A stretch of 64,000 nucleotides of DNA. Source: Streptomyces sp. RFCAC02 (GTDB lineage: Bacteria > Actinomycetota > Actinomycetes > Streptomycetales > Streptomycetaceae). Shown piece by piece: positions 24,944-33,807 of the stretch. The translations under genes and the position numbers were made by a program. Location: assembly GCF_004193175.1 (NCBI RefSeq), contig NZ_SAUH01000001.1, positions 372,001 to 436,000 of the forward strand, read 5' to 3'. Within the stretch, counting starts at the first letter, position 1. Each line of letters opens with the position of its first letter. The notes under the pieces are model-generated. The model ran no database searches. It saw nothing but the letters and a program-made list of their open reading frames with translations, and was not told the DNA's origin.

Positions 24944-26611
24944 ATGGAGACCAGGCTTCGGGGCGTCGGCGTCAGTCACGGTGTGGCGATCGGCGAGGTA
25001 CGGCATCTGGGGACGGCGGTGCTCGATCTGCCGGACCGCCAGGTCCCGCCGGCGGAGGTGCCGCGCGAGGTGGCCAGGGCGCGGCGCGCCGCCGAGGCGG
25101 TGGCGGCCGACCTGCGCGCGCGGGGGAACCTCGCGGGCGGTGAGGCGCAGGAGGTGCTGGAGGCCCAGGCGCTGATGGCCATCGACCCCGAGCTGCTCGC
25201 GGACGTGGAGCGGCGTGTCGGGGTGGGTGCCACGGCCGAACGGGCGGTGTCCGACGCGCTGGCGTCGTACCGCGCGCTGCTGGCCGGCGCGGGCGGCTAC
25301 CTGGCCGGGCGGGTCGCCGATCTGGAGGACGTGCGCAACCGGATCGTGGCGCGGCTGCTGGGCGTGCCGATCCCCGGTGTCCCGGACAGCGAGGAGCCGT
25401 ACGTGCTGATCGCGCGGGACCTCGCGCCGGCCGACACGGCGCTGCTGGACACGCGCCTGGTGCTCGGGTTCGTCACCGAGGAAGGCGGGCCGACCAGCCA
25501 CAGCGCGATCCTGGCGCGTGCGCTCGGGGTGCCGGCGGTGGTCGCGCTGCCGGGGGCGCGCGAGGTCGCCGAGGGCACGGTCGTCGCGGTGGACGGCAGC
25601 ACGGGCGAGGTGGTCGTCGCGCCGGGGCCGAAGCGGCGGGCCGAGCTGGCGGAGGAGGCGGCGGCGCGGCGGGCGGCGCTGTCCCGGGTGACGGGTCCCG
25701 GCGTCACGTCGGACGGGCACACGGTGCCGCTGCTCGCCAACATCGGCCGTCCGGGTGATGTCGCGGCGGCGCTCGACGCCGGCGCGGAGGGGGTCGGGCT
25801 GTTCCGGACGGAGTTCCTGTTCCTGGAGAGCGGCCGTGCGCCGTCGCGCGAGGAGCAGGCCGGGGTGTACCGGGAGGTGCTGAGCGCGTTCCCGGAGGGG
25901 CGGGTCGTGGCGCGGGTGCTGGACGCCGGGGCGGACAAGCCGCTGCCGTTCCTGACACCGGGGGACGAGCCGAACCCGGCGCTGGGCGTGCGGGGCCTGC
26001 GGGCGCTGCTGGACCATCCGGAGGTGCTGGCGGCGCAGCTCGGTGCCCTCGCCGACGCGGCGGAGGGGCTGCCGGTGCACCTGGAGGTGATGGCGCCGAT
26101 GGTGGCGGACCGGGCGGACGCGCGGGCGTTCGCCGAGGCGTGCCGCGCCGCGGGGCTGCACGCGAAGGCCGGGGTGATGGTCGAGGTGCCGGCCGCGGCG
26201 CTGCGGGCGCGGGCGCTGCTGCAGGAGGTGGAGTTCCTGTCGCTCGGGACGAACGACCTCGCGCAGTACACGTTCGCTGCGGACCGCCAGGTGGGCGGCG
26301 TGGCGCGGTGGCAGGACCCGTGGCAGCCGGCGCTGCTCGACCTGGTGGCGATGGCGGCGGATGCCGCGGCGGCGGAGGGCAGGAGCTGCGGCGTGTGCGG
26401 GGAGGCGGCGGCCGATCCGCTGCTGGCGTGCGTGCTCGCGGGGCTCGGGGTGACGAGCCTGTCGATGAGCCCGGGGGCGATCGCGCCGGTGCGTGCGGCG
26501 CTGCGGAAGCACACGCTGGCGCAGTGCGAGCGGGCCGCCGCGGCGGCGCGCGCGGCGGACGGCGCGCCGGAGGCGCGGACTGCGGCGCACGCGGTGTTGT
26601 CCGGGGAGTGA
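24944..26611 (+). CDS. ptsI: PTS enzyme I (phosphoenolpyruvate-protein phosphotransferase)
   Basis: 555-aa general PTS kinase that moves phosphate from PEP to HPr. N-terminal GVGVSHGVAIGEV, the phospho-acceptor His186 in GGPTSHSAILARALGVPAVV, the PEP-binding GLFRTEFLFLESG, RVLDAGADKPLPFL, and the C-terminal FLSLGTNDLAQYTFAADR and CGVCGEAAADP (active-site Cys) are all present. ATG at 24944 with AAGG upstream (a GTG 3 bases earlier is equivalent; a longer frame from 24893 lacks support). In other Streptomyces crr (EIIA-Glc-like) lies directly upstream; here there is no such gene between 24770 and 24943. No DasR-type box was recognised in the short leader. Confidence 0.97.
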   Translation: METRLRGVGVSHGVAIGEVRHLGTAVLDLPDRQVPPAEVPREVARARRAAEAVAADLRARGNLAGGEAQEVLEAQALMAIDPELLADVERRVGVGATAERAVSDALASYRALLAGAGGYLAGRVADLEDVRNRIVARLLGVPIPGVPDSEEPYVLIARDLAPADTALLDTRLVLGFVTEEGGPTSHSAILARALGVPAVVALPGAREVAEGTVVAVDGSTGEVVVAPGPKRRAELAEEAAARRAALSRVTGPGVTSDGHTVPLLANIGRPGDVAAALDAGAEGVGLFRTEFLFLESGRAPSREEQAGVYREVLSAFPEGRVVARVLDAGADKPLPFLTPGDEPNPALGVRGLRALLDHPEVLAAQLGALADAAEGLPVHLEVMAPMVADRADARAFAEACRAAGLHAKAGVMVEVPAAALRARALLQEVEFLSLGTNDLAQYTFAADRQVGGVARWQDPWQPALLDLVAMAADAAAAEGRSCGVCGEAAADPLLACVLAGLGVTSLSMSPGAIAPVRAALRKHTLAQCERAAAAARAADGAPEARTAAHAVLSGE

Positions 26612-26638
26612 CGGGCGCGGCGGCCGACCGGGGCGCGC

Positions 26639-26684
26639 GGCGGCGGGCGGGTGACGGCCCGCGCGGCGCGGGCGCCCCGCCGCC
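26639..26684 (+). terminator. Terminator-like structure after ptsI
   Basis: GGCGGCGGG (26639-26647) pairs with CCCGCCGCC (26676-26684); inside, GCCCGC and GCGGGC form a second stem. It lies 28 bases after the ptsI stop. The remaining gap to 26979 (368 bases in all) holds no gene I can support; it includes the promoter of the following oxidoreductase gene. Confidence 0.6.
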
Positions 26685-26979
26685 GTACGCCGGGGCGCAC
26701 CGGCACACCGCGGTCCCGTCGTCCGCGCCGTGGCACCGCCGGCGGCGGTCCGCCGGCCGCCGGGGCGGGATTGGCCGGGCACGCGCCGGGGCACCCGGTC
26801 GGCCGGGCGCGCGCCGGCCGTCGTGGACATGCAGCCAGCAAGAACGTCCCGGCAGCCGTCGCGACGCGGTGGCCGGCCGATGCCGGTGCCCCCGCATCCC
26901 GTGGAACGCCCCTTCGCCGGCCGGCGCACCGCGGCGGGTGCGCACGAGTTCGGTGAGTGTGTGAGGAGATGCGGAGGCG

Positions 26980-28062
26980 ATGGGCGTGTCCGGGACCATG
27001 CGCGCGGTGCGGATCACGAGGCACGGAGGGCCGGAGGTCCTCGAAGCGGCGGAGGTGCCCGTGCCGGCGCCGGGACCGGGTGAGGTCCTGGTCAGGGTGG
27101 GCGCGGTGGCCCTGAACAACACCGACCTGTGGACCAGGGAGGGCGCCTACGGCCGCCCGGGGGACCCGGACGCGCTGTCGGGCTGGCGCGGCCCGCTCGA
27201 TTTCCCGCGCATCCAGGGCGCGGATGTCGCCGGCCGGGTCGTGGCGGCCGGCGACGGAGCGGACGGGCGCCTGGTCGGCCGGCGGGTGGTCGTCGATCCT
27301 GCGATCTACGACGCGGAAGGCCGGGACGCGAACCCGGTCGGCCTGATGGGGAGCGAGCGTGACGGCGGGTACGCCGGGTATGTGACGGCGCCGGCCGGGC
27401 AGGTGCACGACGTGACCGGGTCCCCGCTGACGGACGACCAGCTCGCCGCGCTGCCGACCGCCTACGGCACGGCGCTCGGCATGATCGAACGCAGCCGGCT
27501 GCTGCCCGGGGAGACCGTCCTGGTCTCCGGGGCGTCCGGCGGTGTGGGGCTCGCGGCGGTGCAGATCGCCCGTGCCCGGGGTGCGCGGGTGCTCGCCGTG
27601 AGCAGTGGACGCAAGATCGACGCGGTGCGCGACGCGGGAGCGCACGATGTCATCGACCGGGCGCGGGACATCGGCGAGCAGGTCCGCGCCGCCGCGCCCG
27701 AGGGCGTCGACGTGGCACTCGACGTCGTCGCCGGGGACCTGGTGAGCACGGGGCTTCCGCTGCTGCGCGAGGGCGGCCGGTGGGTCGTCGCCGGTGCGCT
27801 CGGCGGGCACACGGTGACCTTCGACGTGCGCCGTCTCTACCTGCACAACGCGCAGCTCATCGGCTCGGCGATGCACACGCCGGCGCACTTCGGGCTCCTC
27901 ATGGACCTGGCACGCCGGGGCGGGATCCGGCCCGTCATCGCCGCCGTGCATCCCCTGGAGCAGGCAGCCCGTGCCCAGGAGGAACTCGCCCGCAGGACGC
28001 ACGTGGGGAAGATCGTGCTGCGTCCCTGGGATCTCCCCGCCACCGCGCCCGACGCGGCGTAG
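26980..28062 (+). CDS. Zinc-independent alcohol dehydrogenase/quinone oxidoreductase family protein (MDR)
   Basis: 360-aa medium-chain dehydrogenase/reductase. N-terminal GroES-like domain (MRAVRITRHGGPEVLEAAEVPVP, GEVLVRVGAVALNNTDLW, FPRIQGADVAGRVVAAG); NAD(P)H-binding Rossmann fold with VLVSGASGGVGLAAVQIARARGA near residue 185. The structural-zinc Cys cluster of classical ADHs is missing, so it belongs with quinone-oxidoreductase/enoyl-reductase-type enzymes. ATG 26980 has GGAGG only 2 bases away; the ATG at 26998 (MRAVRIT) is an alternative and is where many relatives start. Substrate unknown. Confidence 0.9.
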   Translation: MGVSGTMRAVRITRHGGPEVLEAAEVPVPAPGPGEVLVRVGAVALNNTDLWTREGAYGRPGDPDALSGWRGPLDFPRIQGADVAGRVVAAGDGADGRLVGRRVVVDPAIYDAEGRDANPVGLMGSERDGGYAGYVTAPAGQVHDVTGSPLTDDQLAALPTAYGTALGMIERSRLLPGETVLVSGASGGVGLAAVQIARARGARVLAVSSGRKIDAVRDAGAHDVIDRARDIGEQVRAAAPEGVDVALDVVAGDLVSTGLPLLREGGRWVVAGALGGHTVTFDVRRLYLHNAQLIGSAMHTPAHFGLLMDLARRGGIRPVIAAVHPLEQAARAQEELARRTHVGKIVLRPWDLPATAPDAA

Positions 28063-28359
28063 ACCGCACGGCCACCGCGCCGCAGCGGCGGGCGCCGGCA
28101 CCCGGGACCGGAAGCCGCGCGAGCCACCCGTACGGCAGACGGGCCGGGCGGAGCAGCGCGGCAACCGCCCCGGCCGCCCCGGCCACGAGGACTTCGCGGC
28201 GGCACTGACGGAGACAGCGGAACCGGCGTCGTCCGAGTGACTCCCGGCCGCAAGGTGCGCCGGAACACCGCGGCAGCCGCCCCGGCGAGGGACCGGGACG
28301 CCCCTGTGGACCGTGTCCGGTGAAAACCCGCCGCCGGGCCGTCACCCCTGCGGCGGCTG

Positions 28360-28790
28360 CCCGACACGGAGACGAGAGCCCCGGGACCACACGCCGGGCG
28401 GAGACTCAGCGCCCCACGCCCGCCAGGCGGTCCGCGCGGGAGGGCGACACCGGGACCTCCGCCCCTCCGGCACGTCGCCGCCTCCCCCTCCGGAACCCCG
28501 CGCCGGGCAACGCCCCCACCGAGGTCCGGACCCCCCGACCGCAGAGCCCGGCAGGAGCAACCGCCCACGCGCGCCCAGGAGTCCGGGCGGCGGGTGACAC
28601 CGGGACCTCCGTCCCTCCGACGCACCCCCGCCTCCGCCAGGGCCGGCGGCCCGGGACCCCGCACCACACCGGAGGGCCGGCCCCCGGCCGCAGAGCCCCG
28701 TGCCGGGCGGACTCCCACCGTCCACCGCCCGCCAGGCGGTCCGCGCGGGAGGGCGGCACCGGAGTCGTCCCCGCCGCCGGCGGCACGCGC
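28360..28790. repeat. Degenerate direct repeats, period about 150-159 bp
   Basis: Three units are visible. A 16-base block (GACACCGGGACCTCCG) is exact at 28446-28461 and 28596-28611, 150 bases apart; the third copy at 28755 is diverged. A 30-base block at 28417-28446 recurs exactly at 28726-28755, 309 bases later (key core GCCAGGCGGTCCGCGCGGGA). A third block related to CCGCAGAGCCC precedes each unit. Minus-strand translation repeats an 'RTAWRA..GG.SPPG' pattern, but no start or product makes sense. Confidence 0.75.
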
Positions 28791-29085
28791 CCGGAACTCG
28801 CGCAGGACGAGGACTCGCCACCCGTACAGCCCGGCTGTCCGGACCATTCCTCACGGCCGCCGGGGGAATGACCGGTGGATCCCGGAGCGCGCGCTGCACA
28901 GTGACGCACCGCCGGGCCGTTCCCGACCGCCGGCCGTGCCACCGGACCGGACGGGCGCGACGACACGGCGTCCTCCGGGCCGTTCCCGCGGCCGCACGGG
29001 TCCGACGTGCCGGGAACCCGCGCCGGGCAGTGACACACCGCCGCCCCCAACGCACAGGCCGGGCCGGAACCGTCCGGTCGTTCCC

Positions 29086-29125
29086 GACCGCCGGTGGTGA
29101 CGCCGGGGCGTCACCACCGGCGGTC
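29086..29125 (-). terminator. Very strong hairpin, probable terminator of the 29270 gene
   Basis: A 19-base arm (29086-29104) is perfectly mirrored by 29107-29125, leaving only GG at the centre; in practice 17-18 bp with a 4-6 nt loop. It lies about 145 bases past the stop of the minus-strand gene ending at 29270, at the edge of the repeat region, and would block transcription from both sides. Confidence 0.65.
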
Positions 29126-29269
29126 ACCGGAATCCCGTGGCGGGCGCCCCGGCACGGGGCCGGGATACCCCCGGAGTCCCGCGCCGGGCGCGGCCTCACC
29201 GCCGGCACCCGTCCGGCGGTGCCGGTCGCCGGCCCCTTCGCCGTTCCGCCGCCGGGGCGTGCGGCTCCG

Positions 29270-30115
29270 TCAGGGCCGGTCCCGCGTTCCGGGCGGGCAG
29301 GGTGGCACGGGGATCGTCGGAGCCGTCCCGTAGGTCACGCCGGGTTCGGGCGGTACCGGCTCCCCCGTTCTCGCGTCGGTGCAGTAGGCGGCGAACACCT
29401 CCGCCTCCGTGAGCGCCCGCAGCCGGCCGTCGCGCAGGCTCCAGCCCCGCACGTGCTCGCGGCCCGGTGTGGCGGAGGGCACCGACCGCAGGACCAGGCC
29501 GCCCGGGTCGCCGGTGGCGAGGCCGGCCGCCAGCACCGTGCACATGACCAGCGCGTCGTGCTCGGGCACCCGCACGGCCCCGTCCGCCGCGACCAGCGCG
29601 TCGAGCACGGCCGTGAGCGGCCCCGGGCCGGTCATGAGGCTCGCGACGAGATGGTGCGTGCCGGGCGCCGCACGGCCGACGGCCGTGGTGAGCAGCGACG
29701 CGGCCCGCTCGAAGGCGCAGCGCGCGAGGGGTGCCGCGCACCCGGCGCAGTCCCCCGCGGCGGCGAGCAGGTCGGTGCCCAGCTCCCAGCTCTCCTGGCG
29801 CAGGTGCGCGGCGAGGAGGTCGGGCACGAGCCGTTCGATGGGCTGGCCCTCGTAGGGGACGGTGGCGCCGCGGGCCGCGACCTCGGCCGTGTAGCGGGCG
29901 CGGCTGGCCGGACTGTCCTGGTCGAGCCCGGCACGGGCGCAGTAGTCGGCGAAACCGGACGGGTCGAACAGGGCGACGCTGGTGTGCCCGTGGCTGCCGG
30001 CGAGGGACCGCAGCAGGTCCTCCGCCCACCGGAGGTACCCGGCGTGGTCGGTGTGGGTGAAGGTCGGGTAGCGGCGCATGCGGGCGAAGCCGGCCTCGTC
30101 CGCGACGATCGCCAC
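29270..30115 (-). CDS. Hypothetical protein, probably 5'-frameshifted
   Basis: 281-aa open frame that I do not recognise. It is soluble, contains YPTFTHTDHAGYLRWAEDLLRSL, a Cys pair (AGDCAGCAAPLARCAF) and a C-terminal part with LRDGRLRALTEAEVFAAYC. The only start in frame is the GTG at 30115, with no good ribosome-binding site and 132 bases after the upstream gene. A much better start, ATG at 30213, preceded by GGGGGAAACC and 34 bases after the acetoacetyl-CoA synthetase stop, opens MPFTTRRTRRLSRARRD in another frame that runs into this gene near 30120. One indel near 30115-30140 would join them. Either a real frameshift or a sequence error; if neither, the gene starts at 30115. Confidence 0.65.
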   Translation of the reverse strand: MAIVADEAGFARMRRYPTFTHTDHAGYLRWAEDLLRSLAGSHGHTSVALFDPSGFADYCARAGLDQDSPASRARYTAEVAARGATVPYEGQPIERLVPDLLAAHLRQESWELGTDLLAAAGDCAGCAAPLARCAFERAASLLTTAVGRAAPGTHHLVASLMTGPGPLTAVLDALVAADGAVRVPEHDALVMCTVLAAGLATGDPGGLVLRSVPSATPGREHVRGWSLRDGRLRALTEAEVFAAYCTDARTGEPVPPEPGVTYGTAPTIPVPPCPPGTRDRP

Positions 30116-30247
30116 CGTGCCGGCGCTCTCGCGCCGGCGGGCGGCGCGGCCCGGTCCCCGCGGTCCCGGCGGGCACGGCTGAGGCGGCGGGTGCGCCTGG
30201 TGGTGAACGGCATGGTTTCCCCCAGTTGTCGGTGGATCGACGTTCGG

Positions 30248-32293
30248 TCACCCACCGTAATCGGAGGGTCTGACAACGGACCGCTCGCGCGCGAGGCGCT
30301 CGAAGAAGCCGAGGAGCGCCGGGTCGTCGACCGAGCCGGGGTTCACCGCCGCGGTGAGGGCCGTGCCCTGGAGGACGCGCTTCACGGGGACTTCGAGCCG
30401 CTTGCCCGTCAGGGTGTGCGGGAGCCCGGGAACCTCGATGATCTCGTCGGGCACATGGCGGGGCGAGAGTTCGCCGCGCAGGGCGGCGGTGACACGGCCG
30501 CGCAGTCCGTCGTCCAGGACGGCGCCGGGCGCGAGCCGGACGAACAGCGGCATCCAGTACGCGCCGCCCGGTTCCTCGACGCCCACGACCAGGGCCTCGG
30601 CGATCTCCGGCAGGCGCTCCACCGTCTCGTAGATGTCGGCCGACCCCATGCGCACCCCCTGCCGGTTCAGCGTGGAGTCGGACCTGCCGTGGATCACGAC
30701 CGTGCCGCGGGAGGTGAGGGTCGTCCAGTCGCCGTGCCGCCACACCCCGGGGAAGACGGTGAAGTAGCTGTCCCGGTAACGGTCGCCGCCCGGGTCGTTC
30801 CAGAAACCGACGGGCATCGACGGCATCGGGGCGGTGACGACGAGTTCGCCGACCTCGTCGGTCAGCGGCACACCGTCGTCGCTCCAGGCGCCGAGCGCCG
30901 TGCCGAGGCCGGGCGCCTGCAGCTCGCCCGGCCACACCGGCAGGGTCGGCACGGCGCCGGCGAAGCAGCTGCACACGTCCGTGCCGCCGCTGACGGAGGC
31001 GATCCACAGGCCGGCGCCCGCCTCCTCGTGGAGCCACCTGAAACCGTCCGGCGGCAGCGGCGAACCGGTCGTCGCGACGCAGCGGGTGGCGGACAGGTCG
31101 AGGTCGCGGCCCGGGCGGACGCCGGCCTTGGCGCAGGCCATGACGTAGGAGGCGGAGGTGCCGAGGACGGTGGCGCGCGTGCGCTCGGCGACGCGCCACT
31201 GGGCGTCCGTGGCCGGGTGGACGGGGCTGCCGTCGTGCAGGACGGCGGTCGTGCCGGTGAGGAGGGCGGAGACGAGGAAGTTCCACATCATCCAGCCGGT
31301 GGACGTGTACCAGTAGAACCGGTCGCCCGGCCCCAGGTCGCAGTGCAGGCCGATCTGCTTCAGGTGTTCGAGGAGGATGCCGCCCTGGGAGTGGACGATC
31401 GCCTTCGGCAGCCCGGTCGTGCCGGACGAGTACAGCACCCACAGGGGGTGGTCGAACGGCACCGCCTCGAAGACGGGCGGCTCCCCGCCGGCCGTCAGCT
31501 CCGCCCAGTCGAGGGCGCCCTCCGGCGCCGGTGACCCGAGCAGCGGCACGTGGACGGTCGCCCGCAGCCCCGGCAGGCCCCGGCGCAGCGCGGCGACGGT
31601 GTCGGCGCGGTCGTGGACCCGGCCGCCGTGGCGGTAGCCGTCGACGGCGAACAGCACGACCGGCTCGACCTGCCGGAAGCGGTCGAGGACGGCCCGCACC
31701 CCGAAGTCCGGTGCGCAGGAGGTCCACACGGCGCCGACCGCCGCCGTGGCGAGCAGGGCGATCACGGCCTCGGGGATGTTGGGCAGGTAGCCGCTGACCC
31801 GGTCCCCGGGGCGCACGCCGAGGCCGCGCAGCGCTGCGGCGAGCGCGCCCACCCGGTCCCGCAGTTCCGCCCAGGTGACGGGCTCGGGCTCCAGGCGTTC
31901 GTCCACGCGCAGGAGGGCGGGCCGGTCGGCGTTCAGCGGGTCGTCGGCCGCGCGCAGGGCGTGCTCCGCGTAGTTGAGGGTGGCGCCGGGGAACCAGCGG
32001 GCGCCCGGCATCGCACGGTCGGCCAGGGCGCGGTCGTACGGCGTGCGGAAGCGCACGTCGAACCAGTCGGCGACCGAGCGCCAGAAGGCGTCGAGGTCGG
32101 TGACGGACCAGTGGTGCAGCGCCGCGTAGTCCGCGCCCGGATCGCCCGCCCCCGGCGCGGGGGCGCCGTACCGTGTCGCGGCCCAGGCGTGGAACGCGGT
32201 GAGCCGGGCGCCGGCCACCCGTTCGGGCGCGGGGCGCCACAGCGGTGCGGGACCGGGGGCTGAGGCGGCGGTTCCTGACGTCTCGACGGTCAT
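30248..32293 (-). CDS. Acetoacetate-CoA ligase (acetoacetyl-CoA synthetase)
   Basis: 681-aa ANL-superfamily adenylate-forming enzyme; it activates acetoacetate with ATP and CoA. Landmarks: N-terminal ACAS-type region (LTAFHAWAATRYG, YAALHHWSVTDLDAFWRSVADWF), the P-loop YSSGTTGLPKAIVHSQGG near residue 285, SGGTDVCSCF, HGDWTTLTSRGTVVIHGRSDSTLNRQGVRMGSADIYE and the C-terminal catalytic Lys in HTLTGKRLEVPVKRVLQG. Length and the HSQGG/GGTDV blocks favour acetoacetyl- over acetyl-CoA synthetase. ATG at 32293 with GGGAG 6 bases upstream. It feeds acetoacetyl-CoA into polyketide, terpenoid or PHB pools. Likely operon with the downstream gene. Confidence 0.93.
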   Translation of the reverse strand: MTVETSGTAASAPGPAPLWRPAPERVAGARLTAFHAWAATRYGAPAPGAGDPGADYAALHHWSVTDLDAFWRSVADWFDVRFRTPYDRALADRAMPGARWFPGATLNYAEHALRAADDPLNADRPALLRVDERLEPEPVTWAELRDRVGALAAALRGLGVRPGDRVSGYLPNIPEAVIALLATAAVGAVWTSCAPDFGVRAVLDRFRQVEPVVLFAVDGYRHGGRVHDRADTVAALRRGLPGLRATVHVPLLGSPAPEGALDWAELTAGGEPPVFEAVPFDHPLWVLYSSGTTGLPKAIVHSQGGILLEHLKQIGLHCDLGPGDRFYWYTSTGWMMWNFLVSALLTGTTAVLHDGSPVHPATDAQWRVAERTRATVLGTSASYVMACAKAGVRPGRDLDLSATRCVATTGSPLPPDGFRWLHEEAGAGLWIASVSGGTDVCSCFAGAVPTLPVWPGELQAPGLGTALGAWSDDGVPLTDEVGELVVTAPMPSMPVGFWNDPGGDRYRDSYFTVFPGVWRHGDWTTLTSRGTVVIHGRSDSTLNRQGVRMGSADIYETVERLPEIAEALVVGVEEPGGAYWMPLFVRLAPGAVLDDGLRGRVTAALRGELSPRHVPDEIIEVPGLPHTLTGKRLEVPVKRVLQGTALTAAVNPGSVDDPALLGFFERLARERSVVRPSDYGG

Positions 32294-32451
32294 GGCGGCT
32301 CCCTGCGCGCTCGGCGGACGCCGGTCGTCCCGGCTGCTCACCAGGACGATGCCAGGTGCCCCGGCCGCTTTTCCAGGGCCGCGCCACCCGGACGCCGCGC
32401 GCCGGGCCGTCCCGGCTGTCGGGGCACGGCCGGCGCTGGTAGGTGTGGGGC

Positions 32452-33192
32452 GTGCGCCGTCGAACCACCGCAGCCGCGGGTCTCGCCGCAGCCGCCGCGT
32501 TCGCCGGCGTGCTCCTGACCGGTCCCGTCGGTGCCGGGGCGCCGGACGGCGGTGACGGCGGGCGGGAGCGGGCGCCGGCGGAGTTCACGGCGCTGCGGGA
32601 CGTCGCGCCGTCCATCGGCCAGGACATCCGGTACGCCGGCGACCACAACTTCACCGGCGAGCCCGTCGACGGCTACCGCGAGGCCGAATGCCTCCTCACG
32701 CAGGACGCCGCGCGCGCCCTGCGCCGCGTGCAGCGCGCCGTGCGCAGACGCGGGTACGCGCTGCTGGTGTACGACTGCTACCGGCCGCAGCGGGCCGTCG
32801 ACCGGTTCCTCCGCTGGGCGGACGACACGGACGACACGCGCACGAAGGACGAGTTCTACCCCCGGGTGCGGAAGGACCGGCTGTTCGACGAGGGCTACCT
32901 GGCCGAGCGGTCCGGGCACAGCAGGGGCAGCACCGTGGACCTGACGCTGCGGCGTGACGGCGAACCGGTGGACATGGGGACCGGGTTCGACTTCTTCGAC
33001 CCGAAGTCCCACCCGGACGCCGATGGGTTGAGCGAGGATCAGCGCTCCGCGCGGGCCGTGCTCAGGGAGGCGATGACCGCGCAGGGCTTCGTCCCGGTGG
33101 AGACGGAGTGGTGGCACTTCACCTACGGCGCCGAGCCCTTCCCCGACACGTACTTCGACTTCCCGGTGGAGCGCGGCGTGCTGCGCGACTGA
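32452..33192 (+). CDS. Secreted D-Ala-D-Ala dipeptidase (VanX/peptidase M15 family)
   Basis: 246-aa protein with an Arg-rich start and a 20-residue hydrophobic signal segment, then a VanX-type zinc peptidase. Zinc ligands H156 and D163 in SGHSRGSTVDL, catalytic E219 and third ligand H222 in ETEWWHF, and the substrate-binding VYDCYRPQ are intact. VanX cuts D-Ala-D-Ala; the exported actinobacterial relatives probably trim peptidoglycan-derived dipeptides or act in wall remodelling, not vancomycin resistance (no vanHAS-type genes are present). GTG at 32452 with GTAGG 8 bases upstream; GTG 32443 is an in-frame alternative. Confidence 0.9.
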   Translation: MRRRTTAAAGLAAAAAFAGVLLTGPVGAGAPDGGDGGRERAPAEFTALRDVAPSIGQDIRYAGDHNFTGEPVDGYREAECLLTQDAARALRRVQRAVRRRGYALLVYDCYRPQRAVDRFLRWADDTDDTRTKDEFYPRVRKDRLFDEGYLAERSGHSRGSTVDLTLRRDGEPVDMGTGFDFFDPKSHPDADGLSEDQRSARAVLREAMTAQGFVPVETEWWHFTYGAEPFPDTYFDFPVERGVLRD

Positions 33193-33211
33193 GCCGGAGC
33201 GACGACGCGGC

Positions 33212-33240
33212 GCCCGGAACCACCCCCGTCGGTCCCGGGC
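33212..33240 (+). terminator. Terminator after VanX-type gene
   Basis: GCCCGGAACC pairs with GGTCCCGGGC (one A-C mismatch) over a 9-nt loop, 19 bases after the stop. The convergent roadblock gene ends at 33382. Confidence 0.6.
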
Positions 33241-33381
33241 CACCGCGCTCGGTGCCTTCCACGCGGTACGGGCACGGGACGGTTCGCCGGACCCCGGCGT
33301 TGTCACCGTTTCGCGACCTGGGCGACGCCGGACGGAGATCTCCGCCGGACGGCGGGCGCCGTGGCCGCGCCGGCCGTGTGC

Positions 33382-33798
33382 TCAGGCGGGGCCGTACGGG
33401 TCGTCGCCGGGCGGGGCCGACGGCAGCGGGGCGGCCCGTTTCACCAGCAGCGCCATCTCGTAGGCGACCTGTCCCAAGTCGGCGTCGGGCTCGGCCATCA
33501 CCGCGAGCGCGGCGCCCTGCCCGGCGGCCGTGACGAGGACGAACGCGCCGTCGAGTTCCACGAGGGTCTGCCGCACCGCGCCGGTCCCGAAGTGCCGCCC
33601 GACGCCCCGCGCGAGGCTGTGGAAACCCGAGGCCACGGCGGCGAGCTGCTCACCCGCGCTCTGGCCGAGGCCGCGCGACGCGCCGCGGGGCAGGCCGACC
33701 GCCGCCAGCAGCAGGGCGTGCCTGACCCCCGGGACCCGGTCGGCCAGTTCGTCCAGCAGGCCGCCGATCCCTCCGGGGCCGTTGGGAAGTTCACTCAT
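33382..33798 (-). CDS. Roadblock/LC7 domain protein (conservon CvnB-type)
   Basis: 138-aa roadblock-fold protein: LLDELADRVPGVRHALLLAAVGLPRGASRGL, then GEQLAAVASGFHSLARGVGRHFG, VELDGAFVLVTAAGQGAALAVMAEPDADLG and a C-terminal helix. This is the Streptomyces conservon second subunit, which binds and modulates a Ras-like GTPase (CvnD). It begins 9 bases after the kinase-like gene stop. The usual third and fourth genes (DUF742 and GTPase) do not follow: 33193-33381 is the intergenic space before a convergent gene. Confidence 0.92.
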   Translation of the reverse strand: MSELPNGPGGIGGLLDELADRVPGVRHALLLAAVGLPRGASRGLGQSAGEQLAAVASGFHSLARGVGRHFGTGAVRQTLVELDGAFVLVTAAGQGAALAVMAEPDADLGQVAYEMALLVKRAAPLPSAPPGDDPYGPA

Positions 33799-33807
33799 GG
33801 TCCTGCC

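Larger units (their letters stand above)
28063..29269. other. 1.2-kb gene-free region with degenerate repeats
   Basis: Between the oxidoreductase and the gene at 29270 I find no coding region I would defend: every long open frame is Pro/Arg/Gly-rich, overlaps others on both strands, and lacks domain character. What is there: direct repeats of about 150 bp (28360-28790), more diverged repeats to about 29100 (for example CGTTCCCGACCGCCGG at 28918-28933 and again at 29079-29094), and a 40-nt palindromic hairpin at 29086-29125. Confidence 0.7.

Noticed and set aside
28360..29130. CRISPR array
   Set aside because: The repeats are longer (about 150 bp), degenerate and lack unique spacers of regular size; no cas genes nearby.
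28342..29208. Minus-strand open frame with repeated 'RTAWRA..GG.SPPG' units
   Set aside because: The repetition comes from the DNA repeats and appears in several frames at once; no start or product is believable.
29196..32654. 1152-residue open frame on the minus strand over the acetoacetyl-CoA synthetase
   Set aside because: Arg/Pro/Ala-rich frame-shadow of the real gene in the neighbouring frame; no motif.
32452..33192. Vancomycin-resistance (vanX) gene
   Set aside because: It has a signal peptide and stands alone, without vanH/vanA/vanR/vanS-like neighbours, so cell-wall turnover is a better reading.
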